Assembly: GCF_902167145.1 (NCBI RefSeq)
Contig: NC_050096.1
Span: 181,509,825-181,573,824, forward strand
From: Zea mays
Lineage: Eukaryota > Streptophyta > Magnoliopsida > Poales > Poaceae
DNA length: 64,000 nt
Direction of reading: 5' to 3'
Shown here: piece by piece, positions 1 to 11,674 of the stretch
How the letters are laid out: the number at the start of each line of letters is the position of its first letter
How positions within the stretch are numbered: the first letter of the stretch is position 1
Program-made: the position numbers and the translations under genes
The notes under the pieces: generated by a model
The model's database searches: none
Seen by the model: only the letters and a program-made list of their open reading frames with translations
What the model was told of the DNA's origin: nothing

Positions 1-1320
1 TTTAATTTTAAATATACAAAATTAACAATAAGCGTTGCTGCTGTATGACATGTGGTTCAGGGTGGGAGTATTTCCACTGGGTCTTGGTTTCAAGTGTAGG
101 AGTGTTTTGTTGATTGTTGGCAAATGTTTGTGAAATATTTGTACTAAGTTTTATGCCCGCTAGCAGGTGGCTACACTCCAGATCATGCATAGTACATTTT
201 TCTTCTTCGATGAAGGCAAGTGAATGTAGCGGTGGTTGCTACCGTTTTGACCTGTTATTTCTATCACCTACACTCTAATATACAGAATTATTGGATTCTT
301 TCATAATTGAACTCTATGATGATGTTTTACTTGATTGTATTATATTGATGCTCTATCATATATTGATGATGATTATGGTTCAAGTATGACCCATGATTAT
401 GATTCAAGTATGACCCATGATGTTTTACTGTGGCTATTCCTGTTTGCCTGACAAAAATGAGTGGGTCTGTTCACTAGTGAGTTTCATCTAGTAAATGGCC
501 GAATTGGCGCTTCCAACAATGGAGACTTTTGTAGAGGGATAAAAGTTCTTACTTCCAGCAGAATTTCATAATTTTTGGTTCAGTAGTTTGGGAGATATCA
601 AATTTTGAAGTTAACCATGCTGCTGTCTAAAACAGATTCAGTCAGTTATCTTGTCAGATGTTTTAGAACTTGTAGATGGTAGGATTTAATTATCTATTGA
701 ATATTGAAGTTGTAGAGTATTTTGTGTAGATACTCCTAGAGTATTTGTTTGATATCACCACTGTTTTAATTTTAAAGATACAAAATTAACAAACAGCGCT
801 GCTGCTGTATGACATGTGGTTCAGTGTGCGAGTCTTTCCACTTGGTCTTGGTTTCAAGTGTAGGAGTGTTTTGTTGATTGATGGCAAATGTTTGATAAAT
901 TTTTGTACTAAGTTTTTTACCTGCTAGCAGGTGGCTACACTCCAGACCATGTCTAGTACATTTTTCTTCTTCGATGAAGGCAAGTGAATGTAGCGGTGGT
1001 TGCTTCCATTCTGACATGTTATTTCTATTGTCTACATTCTAATATTCAGAAGTATTGGATTCTTTCCTAATTGTACTCTATGGTGATGCTTTACTTGCTT
1101 GTACTATACTGATGCTAAATCATATATTGATGATGATTATGATTCGAGAATGACTCATGAGATTAATTCACACCCCTGAAGGTAAATGAAGTATTATTTG
1201 AGGTTGGTATTGTATCGAAAGGTAAATGAAGTATTATTTGAGGTTGTATTGTATGTGAAGGAAGAGAAGTATAATGATAAACGCAGCATGCCATATACAT
1301 TGCATGATTCACTTGCATCT
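1..1320. repeat. Tandem LTR-like repeat, left arm of an inverted repeat
   Basis: Bases 1 to about 330 are repeated at about 766 to 1110. Both copies contain the same stretch running from an ATACAAAATTAACA box through a CTGTATGACATGTGGTTCAG box to AAGTGAATGTAGCGGTGGTTGC. The stretch from about 424 to 1320 returns in reverse complement at 3132 to 4020, so this is one arm of an inverted repeat about 0.9-1.3 kb long. No long open frame with retroelement motifs is present. By continuity with the TGTTACA-ending blocks at 2138 and 3131, I infer LTR-derived DNA of an unidentified family. Confidence 0.6.
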
Positions 1321-2138
1321 GAAGTTGGGTCGTGACCTATGGTTCGACCATACTGGTACAACTTAGCATCGTACGTTGCCCGAGGAGGGGTACGATGCGG
1401 CTTCATACCCTTAGAGGTATGGAGGCAGAGGACATATGCATTGCATTCATATGCATTCATTGAAGTGATATTTGCAGATGATGTGGTTTTATACCCTCAG
1501 AGGTATGAAGACAGAGGACCCACACATTGCATTCCTATGCATATATTGAAGTGATATTTGCAGGTATTGTTGACGCAGGGAAGTGTTATGCAACCTATTG
1601 TGGTTGTTCGAGAAAATGAGATAGTATTGGTTATATTGGGACTACTGAGTTTGATATCTACAAGTATTTCTGATCTTAATTGTAACCTTTTTTAAAATGT
1701 TGATTAATTCAATTTGTGGTTTAAATATCTCGTCAAAAGAATTCGTTTGCTGAGATGTTTCATCTCACTCTTGCATTACTCAATGCAGGTGCTTGTTGCT
1801 CATCAAGGGGAGTGGGAAGTAGCGGCACATCCACCTTCACTCTCATAATAACGCTGCTTAGGCGCAATCATGAATTAATTAGAAACTTCTTATCAAAGGA
1901 TGTTTGTTTTTAACTAGTTGTGCGCACTGGTTAATTCAGTTCATGTCGTTATGGTTGTCTTCCCATCGCTAGCAGATTATTAAGGTCTATTATGTTTTTT
2001 TATCATGATATCTATTTATACTTTGTTGCTTCCCCGTTTATGCAATTTTCAAAGGAGATGTTGTCGAAATTTTATATATGAATGTTAGATGTGTAGTTAT
2101 TAGCATTCTGGGGTGTTTTTGGATCCCGGGGTGTTACA
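1321..2138 (-). mobile_element. LTR-like block ending TGTTACA, copy A
   Basis: Read on the minus strand this block starts TGTAACACCCCGGGATCC at 2138, a typical terminus for a plant gypsy LTR. The interior shares long stretches with copy B at 2383-3131: the CGTTGCCCGAGGAGGGGTAC box (about 1373 and 2473), the CATCTCACTCTTGCATTACTC box, and an AATAACGCTGC box. No coding sequence is visible. I infer an LTR of a long-LTR gypsy element, possibly of the Tekay/Del type, but the family is not certain and the other end was not found. Confidence 0.5.
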
Positions 2139-2382
2139 CAAGTAAATACAGTGGTGGTTCCTACCGTTTGGTTTGCATCTTATGCCTTGTCATTGAGTAT
2201 GCATAAGTATTAAATGTGTTAATCATTGAATTCTATGATGAAGTTTATTTGTTCGAAAGTATTAATTCTCAATTGTCTAATATTGCGGATGATCATGATT
2301 TGGGAATGATATATGTGGTTTATTCCCATCTTGGATGAAGTCGAAGTATTTTTTGAATCACGTTATATGAAGTGTTGTAGGC
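2139..2382. repeat. Spacer resembling the 990-1150 repeat
   Basis: This AT-rich stretch after copy A starts like the repeat near 985 (a CAAGT..A...AG.GGTGGTT pattern, then TTGGATTC-like and CTCTATGATG-like segments). It is a diverged third copy of the left-arm unit rather than unique DNA. No gene is seen. Confidence 0.4.
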
Positions 2383-3131
2383 TTGTCATGCACATCGCAT
2401 CATCCATCTTGCATGTTGAAGTTATGTCGTGATCTTATGGTCCGACCGTACCGGTACACTTTTAGCATCATACGTTGCCCGAGGAGGGGTACGATGCGGC
2501 TTCATATCCTTAGAGGTATGAAGGCAGAAGTCATCCTTGCATTTGCAGACATTTGCACTCATGAGGTATATATGAAGTGTGACATTACTATGTTACTATT
2601 GTGGTTTCTACCTGCGAGGTGTGGTAACTAGGTGTGTTGTACGTTGTATTCGTGCTGCACCTTCGTAATAAGAAGGTTGTGAAATCAAGTGGTGGTAAAA
2701 CAATGTTCTTATGTGGTTAAACAATTTGTTATTATTTTACTTGCTGAGATGTGTCATCTCACTCTTGCATTACTCAATGCAGGTACTTGATACATGTTGG
2801 GAATGAGGGTAGTAGCAGCACGTCCACTTTCACTCTCATAATAACGCTGCGCATGCGCAGCCATGATTTAATTAGAAACTTGTTGGCAAAGGATGTTTGT
2901 TTTTTTAACTAGTCGTGCGCACTGGTTAATTCAGTTCATGTCGTATGTTTAACTTCCCTTTGCTAGCCGATTAATAATACTTAGTATGTTTTTGTCATGA
3001 TATATGTTTATACACTGTTGCCTCTCATTTATGCAATTTTGGAAACGAGATGCTGTCGAAATTTTATATACGGATGTCAGAAGTGTAGTTCAGTAGCATT
3101 CTGGGGTGTTTGTGGATCCCGGGGTGTTACA
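2383..3131 (-). mobile_element. LTR-like block ending TGTTACA, copy B
   Basis: This is a second, diverged copy of the block at 1321-2138, in the same orientation, ending at the same GGATCCCGGGGTGTTACA boundary (3131). The following bases (from 3132) are the reverse complement of the left arm, so the terminus at 3131 is also the axis where the inverted right arm begins. Family unidentified; noncoding. Confidence 0.5.
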
Positions 3132-4020
3132 CAAGTGAATCATGCAATGTATATGGCATGCTGCATTTATCAATATACTTCACTTCCTTCACATGCAATA
3201 CAAACCTCAAATAATACTTCATTTACCTTCAGATACAATACAAACCTCAAATAATACTTCATTTACCTTCAGGGGTGTGAATTAATCTCATGAGTCGTAC
3301 TCGAATCATAATCATCATCAATATATGATTGAGCATCAGGATAATGCAAGCAAGTAAAGAATCACCATGGAGTCCAATTATGAAAGAATCCAATAATTCT
3401 GAATACTAGAGTGTAGGCGATAGAAATAACAAGTCAGAATGGAAGCAACCACCCCTACATTCACTTGCCTTCATCGAAGAAGAAAAATGTACTAGGCATG
3501 ATCTGGAGTGTAGCCACCTGCTAGTGGTCATAAAACTTAGTACAAATATTTCACAAACATTTGCCAACAATCAACAAATCGCTCCTACACCTGAAACCAA
3601 GACCTGGTGGAAAACCTCCCACTCTGAACCACATGTCATACAGCAGCAACGCTGTTTGTTAATTTTGTATCTTTAAAATTATAACAGTGGTGATATCAAA
3701 CAAATACTCTAGGAGTATCTACACAAAATACTCTACAACTTCGGCATTCGATGGATAATTAAATTCTGCCATCTATAAGTTCTAAAACATCTCACAAGAT
3801 AACTGACTGAATCAGTTTTAGATAGCAGCATAGTTAACTTTCAAAATTCGATATCTCACAAACTACTCAACCAAAAATCATGAAATTCTGCTGGAAGTAA
3901 GAACTTTTATCCCTCTACAAAATTTGCCATATCTGGGAGAGCCAATTTGGCCATTTACCTGATGAAACCTACCGGTGAACAGACCCGCTCATTTTTGTCA
4001 GGCAAACAGGAACAGCCACA
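3132..4020. repeat. Right inverted arm of the left-edge repeat
   Basis: This stretch is the reverse complement of about 424-1320. Shared landmarks are the duplicated ATAATACTTCATTTACCTTC boxes (opposite those at about 1185-1240), the CACTTGCCTTCATCGAAGAA box, and the AGGAGTATCTACACAAAATA box. Divergence between arms is moderate, with scattered substitutions and small indels, so the inversion is not recent. No gene is seen. Confidence 0.65.
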
Positions 4021-5190
4021 GTAAAACAAATATAACTGGAGTTTCATAATTCATATGAATGCAATCTTTAACAATATGGAAAGCTTATGAAATTATCTAC
4101 ATTTTTTCATACAAACCCAAGGTTTAATTCTGTTGATAAAATTGCCTAAATCTTAAGAGAACAGATTCTGCACAGAATTAAGAGACTGAAAAACTACTAT
4201 AATCAAACTGCAATAACTCTCTAATCGGATGTCCGATTGATGTGTTCTTCACGGCCACGGAAAGATCTACAAATTATCTACGACTCATATATATACTTTT
4301 TATTTTTTTGAGGCAACTAAGACCACAGAAAACAGACATGAACAGAAACTGTCGAATCTGTCATTCTGCAGAAAACTAAATTCGAGATCAAAACTTAACC
4401 CCACATCTAATCCAACCTCTAATACTTTAATTCCCATGATCCACAACCTCCAAAAGCACATAATTACAGGGAGGAACAAGGATCTCATCCATACCTAGGG
4501 TTTCCAAGAAATTCTACAAGAATAGATGAGCAAGAACATCTCCTTGATCCTCTCTTCCCCTTCAATTCAATGTGCTCCTCCTCTTCTCGATCCTTGCTGC
4601 GCGGGGAGATCTAGAGGGAGGAGGAAGCCGTGGAGAGGGGCTTCCATGAGAGGAGAGGACGGCCAGACCAAGGGGAAAGGGGGGAGGGGCGGCCAAGTGT
4701 GGGAGGGGGGGAAGGGGTGGCGGGCAAGTAGGGGCAAAAGGGGGAAAAGGCCACCACTAGGGTTTCTTTGCGGGAGAAAAGAAGCGACGCCACAGATGAC
4801 TCTGACTTAGCATCCAACGGCCCACAATCCTTTTCCCACATCCACGCACCGAAGATCAACCTTTGGCAACAATTGTTTTGGGATATTACATATAGCCTCG
4901 CAGCAGCGCCGCCGCCATCCAAGCCACAGCAGCCCGCCGTCAATTAAGCTCGCAGCCATAAGCCTCCATGATCAACTCGCCGAAGTTTGACTCCCGCCCA
5001 AACTCTAGCGAGAACTCCAGCGAGGAATTTCTCTCTGTCTGTTCATATTCCCTAGAACATCGCCATGACCAGCTCGGTGTGAGCTTTGTCACCGTGCTTC
5101 CGGTTCGTCAATTAGATCTCCGTTTCCTCGTCAAAAACAGAGATGACCAGCAGCAACACAAGATTGAAGGGCTTGATTGGATGGTAAGTT
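4021..5190 (+). mobile_element. Probable LTR remainder with purine-rich leader
   Basis: This continues the right arm without a visible break. It carries an AT-rich part to about 4300, then a GC-rich leader-like part with a strongly purine-rich block (about 4610-4745). Small open frames here (for example 4526-4810) are low-complexity and match no family I know. The layout resembles the long LTRs of maize Tekay-type gypsy elements, but I cannot place the 3' end or name the family. Confidence 0.3.
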
Positions 5191-5690
5191 AGTGATAGAT
5201 TAGAGGTCTTTTCCACCAAATAGAATTGACGCTTCTTGCCTAATAGATAACCACCACCATAGGACCTTTTACATGCAAGACTGTCATGCAGCATGAATTT
5301 AATAGTAGCTACATTCATGATAAGTTGGCAACAGCTAGGTCATGCCTTTGTAAACAAACCTTTCCCATCGTCATGTAAAATATTTCTATGCAGCCCTACT
5401 AATTTATTAAAAATATGATAACTTATAGGTCAAATAATTTGTTTTAATCTGTTCAAGTTGTGTTAGGTTCATATTAATTTTTGTGTACGTAGTAATAATA
5501 TTATTTTAATTATGCCACATGTTTTGTTTAACTAATTAATATTAACTAGCTAGATAATCTAGTTAATCTAATTTATAATTATAACCTACGTATTTTATAA
5601 ATAATTGTTAATGATTAATACCAACTCAAATATTTTAATTTAATACCTGCTTAGTTTAAATACAGTATCTATTAGATCTCATCTATTAGA
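5191..5690. other. AT-rich stretch, nothing recognised
   Basis: Very AT-rich DNA without long open frames, terminal repeats or recognisable motifs. I see no gene or RNA here. Confidence 0.4.
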
Positions 5691-5990
5691 TTTATTGTGC
5701 CTAAAATATCGTTTTATCCATAAATTCTTCGTTTTAACTCTGATTTTAATGGTTCTCGAACCTACGATCTCTTAGTGGCGCGTAGAACATTCTCACGCTA
5801 TTTGCTCTCATGTTTGGGGAAATGTTATTATACCCATTATTTGTTGATTTATATGTATTGCTACGAATAGAAGAGAGGTCACGAGAAATTTGAAGATCAA
5901 CTTTGGAGAAGTACCTAGTGTTGCAAGTATAAGGCAAGTTGTGCCCTTGATCGCTTTTCTTTACCTAATATTTATTACACCCTAAAATCC
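5690..5990 (+). repeat. Fragment homologous to 9730-10010
   Basis: This 300 bp stretch aligns with 9730-10010 at moderate identity. Shared landmarks are the CTACGATCTC/CTACAATCTC box, GTATTGCTACGA, and GGCAAGTTGTGCCCTTGATC. It is a fragment of the same LTR-like repeat that fills 9578-11190. No coding capacity. Confidence 0.6.
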
Positions 5991-7440
5991 TATTTTTATG
6001 ATTAGAAAAGTTCTTTAAAGAATTTGGATTAAAATTTTCTTATGAAAGATTTTTGTAACCTTTAAACTTATTTTCTAAAATAGATTTGATTTATATTTTA
6101 ACTTTCAAACTCGTATTAAATAGAAAAACTCCAAAAAGAAATAATAAAAGACTCCTCGATTATTTGCTTAAGTAAATTATTATTCCATGAATCATATGTT
6201 GAGATGTAGTTAGCTAAATGAATAAAACAACTAATATGTAAAAATATAGCTTACTTTGCATTGCATCCTGAGCTTTTCATTGGTTGTGCATTTAGATTGA
6301 AGCTGAAACACCAACTCATATTTGAAAGTGATTTGAAAATTGAAATTTAAATTGAACACAGAAATAAAAGGAAAAAATACCCTTACCTGCGCTTCCTGGG
6401 CCAAATCTGTTGTGGACGGCCCATCCCCCACAGCAGTGCACCGTAGGCACCCACTGATGGGTGGAGCCCGCCTGTCAATCTGCACTGCCTCGCTTAGGGT
6501 CGATGACGCATAGGTCCGAGCCGTCAGATCTTTCACCTCCCTCCCCACGTTGAGTTCGTTCGTTCAACCGCAAGATGTCCGTTGGATTTTCTTCATCAGT
6601 AGTATAAATCCTAGCCGCCCCAATCCCCTGGCCATCGTGCATCGTGACCATGCGCCATGCCGAGATGGCAGTGCTGCCAATGGGGAGCACATAGAGCTTC
6701 ACCAGACCGCCGCCCGCCACCATGCGCAACTCACGCGCGCGTCGTCTCGCAAACCTTGGCCATGGCAGTCAGAAGTTCGCCAAGTTGAGGAGAGTCTATG
6801 GAGAACGTTAGGGAACTTCGTTGTTGAGCTAGGCATGGGAATTTCTCACTGATGTCGAGGACATCCTCCGTGCGATGGCTCAGTGTGGTCAGCGACATCT
6901 ACGCCATGAATCGCTGTGAGGACCTCCTTAATCGTTTGGCTCTCGCCTATTCCATGAGTAGAACCCTTCGGATTCGATTAGAGTTCACCGGGGGGCATGT
7001 GTCGTAGCTCTCCGTCGGGGTCGCACCACATAGCCGCGAGATGCTGTGGGTAAGACCGTAAGAGTCCCGTTGTGCCAATCCATGGGCGTGAATGGCAATC
7101 ACTGGCTTTGGTGATGGGGGAAGAAAGGGTGTGTGCTGTTGGATCAGCTAGGAACGGTGGGGATGGTATCTCGCGTAATCGTTCGACCGGATAGGTATAG
7201 GCCGTTGATTTTCGATCCAAGGGGTGGGGGCGTGTCGGTTCGGCTTGTTGCTAGATGCCATTGGATAGGTCGTGGGCATTGGATCCAAGGGTGGGAGCCG
7301 TTAAGGGAGAGAGGGCTTTCTAGCCGTGGATCTTTGATCCTGCAGTGACCGACGCGTATCGATTCACACGCTTGGTGATCGAATCTGATCCGTCTGTTTC
7401 GGATCGGATGGCTTAGACCGACTGCATGTAAAGCCGCCAT
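5991..7440. other. Unassigned AT-rich then GC-rich DNA
   Basis: Bases 5991-6360 are AT-rich with nothing recognised. From about 6360 the composition becomes GC-richer, with promoter-like DNA (a TATAAATCC box near 6602) and small open frames up to about 100 codons in several frames, none with a domain I know. Phrases such as GGCCGTTGATTTTCGATCC are common in grass LTRs and suggest another old LTR fragment. I cannot support a gene. Confidence 0.3.
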
Positions 7441-7548
7441 GAACTTTTGCTATAGAGCCCCTGCACTTTTTACAAATCAACCCGCGGTCCAGTTCAGGTC
7501 AAAACCCTTTCAACAAGGCTCTGTAATTTACAGAGTAACCCCCTGTTC

Positions 7549-7749
7549 TTTTATAAAAGGGGTTTTTAAGCTGGTGCCCTCAGTTGTGCTGGTGTCCTCA
7601 TTTTTACCATTAGTCATGTTTTTTGCTCGGTTTTGCCCTTCTGCTCTATAGCACTAGAAGGGCAAAACTAAGCAAAAAAACATGACTAAGCGTAAAAATG
7701 AATACACTAGCAGAACTGAGGGCACCAGCTTAAAAACCCCTTTATAAAA
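7549..7749. repeat. Near-perfect ~95 bp-arm hairpin
   Basis: The left arm (7549-7642) and right arm (7655-7749) are reverse complements with about ten mismatches and small indels. Both begin or end in TTTATAAA followed by GGGGTTTTTAAGCTGGTGCC, and the centre is a short loop around GCTCTATAG. The arms hold no coding sequence. It could be a foldback (MITE-like) element or two inverted LTR pieces. Transcription would give a long duplex RNA. Confidence 0.7.
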
Positions 7750-7963
7750 TGGTGGTCGCAATCCATCAAATTCTGTTTATTGATAAAATTAATTCAAAAA
7801 AGATTTTTAATGCAAAATTATTTCTAAAAACCTTTGAAAAATGCATAACTAATACATTTAACTCCTTTTGATCGATCCAGTTGCGTTAGTTTCGTAATGA
7901 AATTGTCTACAAAATAACAACGTCATTTGTACCATAACCCATATTTTTATAATTAGATATTTA
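7750..7963. other. AT-rich flank of the Helitron
   Basis: AT-rich DNA up to the Helitron 3' terminus. It joins 9578 onward in the pre-insertion sequence. Nothing recognised. Confidence 0.3.
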
Positions 7964-8338
7964 CTAGCTGAGTGCCCGTGCGTTGCGACGGAAATATATA
8001 ATACCAGTATACTACGATAACTTATATACAAAATGTGTGTTATACTGTTATGAGAAAATGTTTCATAATCAATTTATGATCCTAGCCATACATAAATTTT
8101 GTTATTTTAATCTAGTTGTTTCACCACTACATTGCAACCATCAGTATCATGCAGACTTCGATATATGCCACGATCTGTATGGTCTCATCATTGGAGAGCA
8201 CATTCCACACATGCCGGAAGAAATTCCCTCATACATCGTTAGTCCTCAGACACGCACCACCATACGCTCTTGCTTAAACAAAAAGGTAAGTGTGTGTGTT
8301 TGCGAAGAGAATTAAAGGCAGACCGACACAAAAGCTAC

Positions 8339-8960
8339 CCTGACGGTGGCGAGGATGACGAACTGGTCACTGTTGTCGATCCTCCTCTACATCACCTCCA
8401 GGCTCCCACGCCAAGATGACGCCACAATCCTCGATATAGTAGTCGTCGAACGCGCGCGACATGACGAGAGTACCGATGACTCTTGGTTGGGCTGCCAAAC
8501 GAAGTGCACCCCGGGATCATCAGCGAGATAGTACCCCTGACCGTTGCACCACCGGATACGCTACTCCACTACATACATCATGTTCGAGGACACTCACATA
8601 ACGTCAGCAACGTCCATCATCTTAGCGCACAAGAATTCATGTCCGGTCAGTAGCGACTTACGTGGCAGGCTAGGCTTCAGGTGGACGATGAGCTGGACGG
8701 CGTGATGGCGTCGTCGTTGGATGCGGTGTCCAGAACAACCCGAGAGTCGTTGACGTTGGCTACAACCATGAGGTCCCCTGCTTAACGATGGACAACGCGG
8801 TGCAGCTGCTCTGGACCGCGTCCAAGCGGCTGCTTCGCGGGAGCTTGTCGTACACAGCGGCGCATGCGACCACTTAGGACTGCTTCTAGAGGTCGAACTG
8901 ACAGTCGTCAAGCTTCTTCTCGTCATCGATGAGCGATGCCAACACAAGTGCCTCCTGCTC
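8339..8960 (-). pseudogene. Captured protein phosphatase 2C exons (broken)
   Basis: Minus-strand translation of 8960-8662 gives the pattern EQEALVLASLIDDEKKLDDC, then CTALSIVKQG and a VVAN.NDSR.VL stretch. This is the conserved core of plant Mg2+/Mn2+-dependent PP2C phosphatases, where the N.GDSR motif lies near the metal site. It is damaged by two stop codons and two frameshifts, and the glycine of GDSR reads asparagine. A GTAAGT donor follows at 8661-8656 and a TAG acceptor ends at 8569. A second exon (8568-8339) then reads RCNG, PGVHFVWQPNQES and SDQFVILAT, ending at a GT donor. The retained intron shows capture from genomic DNA. Not functional; the parent gene is not in the window. Confidence 0.85.
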
Positions 8961-9283
8961 ATGGTGTTTGTTCGGGGTTTCAAGTAAGAAACATGGATTC
9001 ATGCTTGGCGTTGGTTTATGAAAATGACTCACAAGTTTGATCCATGGAAAAAATATTACGAAGAAAAAATGTCACACATGCAAAAAGGGAATTTAAGTAT
9101 AAAACATTATTCAAACAAAAGAAATTGCATGTAAAGCTCTTCTTTAAATAATATTACCTCCATCCAAAAATATAATTCAAGAATCTCGGTGATACTTATT
9201 TACTACTATGCATTGTGCAAGGGTAGCAAGTGAGCTTGGTGAGAGATGTAGTAGATGTGTTTCCTGTCATAGATGCAGACATA

Positions 9284-9362
9284 AACACACATGTGGTGTA
9301 GCGGTAGCTACTCTTGGCCTTTGCTTGAGAGGTCACGGGTTCAAATCCCCTTGAGGACATGT
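9284..9362 (+). repeat. tRNA-like / SINE-like fragment
   Basis: The stretch contains an A-box-like GTGTAGCGGTAGC and a B-box-like GGGTTCAAATCC about 35 bases later, the spacing of an internal pol III promoter. A T-run follows at about 9364. The arms do not fold into a clean tRNA, so I call it a tRNA-derived SINE fragment (Au-like) inside the Helitron and not a tRNA gene. Confidence 0.45.
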
Positions 9363-9389
9363 GTTTTTTTAATTTTAGATAGACGTGGG

Positions 9390-9545
9390 TTATACGGGAA
9401 AATGAGAATGGGAATGAGCTTTGCAGGGAGGGGGGAATGAGAAAGACAGAACAAAGAATAGGAATGAAAACACAGAACAAGGAATGGGAATGGTGGCAGA
9501 ACGGGAATGGCAGAACAGGAATGATGGCAGAACACGGAATGGCCG
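9390..9545. repeat. Degenerate GGAATG/CAGAAC simple repeat
   Basis: A purine-rich irregular array of GGGAATG and CAGAAC units near the 5' end of the Helitron. Short open frames across it are repeat translations only. Confidence 0.6.
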
Positions 9546-9577
9546 ACTACTCTTGCAGCCTTAATAAGTAGTAGAGA

Positions 9578-11190
9578 TTTGACCTATGTTTATTAACTCT
9601 TCAAATTCAAGGTTAACATGTCCATAATTATAATGTGACTGTAATATGATCTCTAATCAGGTTATAACATAGATTAGAGACGAGTTAATTATATTCTCCT
9701 CACATGATTTAGAGTAATCAACATAGAATATATATCACCTACAAACTCTGGAAAACCATATCTTTTCAACCATAACTCCGAATTTAGTGTTCTCAAACCT
9801 ACAATCTCGTAGCAATGCGTAGAATATTCTTACATTGTTTGTTTTCATGTTTGGTGTACAATTATTTTTATGTACTTCTTGTGTATTTGTATGTATTGCT
9901 ACGAGTAGCAGCGAGGTTACATGACACCGAAGACCAACTTGGTGAAGTACCTGGAAACTCAAGTCATAGGCAAGTTGTGCCCTTGATCACTCTTCTTTAC
10001 CTAATAATGTTCTTGTTAATCACTGTGACATTCTCAGGTTAATTTGATGGGACCCAATAGGTTACCCTAGTTTTGTTTACCCCACACCTTGCAAACAAAT
10101 GAACAATTGGGTAGTCTTGCTACTGCTCTACTTGGTTTTAGGATTAAAGGTATACTGAATTATGATCATGTTTCATTATTATTGTTGGTTAATTATTGTT
10201 CGTGACAAGATTATTATGTTAAATGGAACATGGAACGACCACCCGGTAAAATAGTGGTACCACAAGGGTGGTATGGGATGCCCTTGGTTGACTAATTAGG
10301 AAAGCTAGTGGAGGACTATCTTACCCAAAAGGAGCAAGGGCGATAGAGGAGTTGCCGGTATAGGGAGGTTCTCTGGTCGATCATGCTGCGATGTCTTTTC
10401 GGACGAGTGATTCCTATATCACTCTTCTCACGAAATCGTAGTGGGTTTTCTGAAGCTAGTGGAACTTTGTAAAGGCCTCGTATTGGATCCCTAGCCATTC
10501 ATCTCGGAAGCGCCTAAGGGCCTTGCAAACCCTGGCTAGATGGGATACACGACTTGTGGGTAAAGGGGGCAACCTCTGCAGAGTGTAAAACTGGTATATC
10601 AGCTATGCTCATGGTCATGAGCGGCTCAAACCCTCACATGATTAATTTATGGAATTAAATTTAATTTGTCATCTGCATTGCATTGTGGGATTTATTATTA
10701 ATTGTGATCTCTTATTTTATTTGGATGATATCTACTTATACTTAGTAAATGCTAATTAAATTATGACCAACTTTAAAAGCAATGCTCAACTTTAACCATC
10801 TTCTTTGGTAAGCCTTACACTTCACATGAGCCCCCACCGTAAGTGAGCTCATGCAGATTATTCCCCACAACTTGTTGAGCGATGAACGTATGTGAGCTCA
10901 CCCATATTGTACTCACATCCCCAGGTCAAGAACATGTACTGCAAGATAAGGAGCATGAAGGAGGTCGCGATGAGTTCGTGAGAGGTCTGGGCCATCGTCT
11001 CCCAATCAACTATGGTTGCGGGATCGTTGTCTTCATATGATGTAATTATTTAGCTATTTTGTACATAACTCCTATTATATTGTAAAGATGTGGCATTCGT
11101 TTCTGTAGCATGAGTCATCATATGTGTGAGACTTGATCCTAGCACGCATTTGATTCGCGCTTGGATTTGCCCTTAAATCTGGGTGTGAAA
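9578..11190 (-). mobile_element. LTR-like fragment with TGTCACACC-type terminus
   Basis: The right end (about 11188) reads TTAAATCTGGGTGTGA, which on the minus strand resembles the TGTCACACCCAGATTTAAG start common to several maize gypsy LTRs. The interior has no coding motif. About 9730-10010 is homologous to 5690-5990. The last base of the terminus is altered or overwritten by the next repeat, so no target duplication was found. Probably an old solo or truncated LTR; family uncertain. Confidence 0.5.
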
Positions 11191-11560
11191 AAAGGCTAAG
11201 TGTGTAGAAGTATATATATAATAGTAGATAATCCTAATTTGGATTACTATTACGAAGCATGCAAACTATGTTGCAAGTCATTCAACAACTGATGCACCAT
11301 TAATTTATCAAGTATACTCTAGAACCATAATGCATCAATATCCATCTATGAAGAGTGTTTTTATGCCTAGTGCTAATGTTGTATGACATGAAGGAAAAAT
11401 TAAGAATGAAGGGGCTGAAATGACAACGTGCTTTCCTGTTAGTCTATTGTTAGAAAATAATACACTTTATTATTGACAGTTGTGGATGGAAGCCAAACAA
11501 TAATAGACTTACTTTCAGCGTACATAGAGTAGCAACCCGCAACCAAAATAAAGCATATAT
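11191..11560 (+). mobile_element. Class II repeat, internally deleted copy
   Basis: Bases 11198-11455 match 57180-57500 and 60795-61060, including AAGTGTGTAGAAGTATATAT and ATGCAAACTATGTTGCAAG. The sequence then jumps at about 11450 to a piece matching 61478-61545 (AAAATAATACACTTTAT, GACAGTTGTG). Compared with the 60.8-61.5 kb copy, about 430 bp is missing. Family not identified. Confidence 0.55.
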
Positions 11561-11674
11561 AACATTTTTTGTTCATGACTAATCACCTCTTTCCCAATGC
11601 TTCTAGCGCTTCCTCCAATCCCAGCCTCACTCCCCATGTCGCTAACGCTGCCACCTTGCCACCCAGTCACTAAT
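11561..11674. other. Host flank left of the Huck-like element
   Basis: GC-moderate DNA ending in the CTAAT target duplication (11670-11674). It continues at 43619. Nothing recognised. Confidence 0.4.

Larger units (their letters stand above)
7964..9577 (-). mobile_element. Non-autonomous Helitron, 1614 bp
   Basis: On the minus strand the element starts TCTCTACTACTTATTAAGG at 9577. This fits the maize Helitron 5' consensus TCTMTAYTAMYHNW as I remember it. It ends at 7964 with CTAG, preceded by a GC-rich hairpin (CCGTCGC...GCACGG) and a short spacer, which is the expected 3' architecture. The bases outside are A before the 5' end and T after the 3' end, matching insertion between A and T without a target duplication. 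There is no Rep/helicase, so it must be moved in trans. It carries two PP2C exons in its own orientation, the typical gene capture of maize Helitrons. Confidence 0.85.

Noticed and set aside
1339..1554. Short open frames in the left-edge repeats
   Set aside because: They are not shared in frame between homologous copies and have no known motif.
9284..9362. tRNA gene
   Set aside because: A and B boxes are present but the arms do not form a proper cloverleaf, and it lies inside a Helitron.
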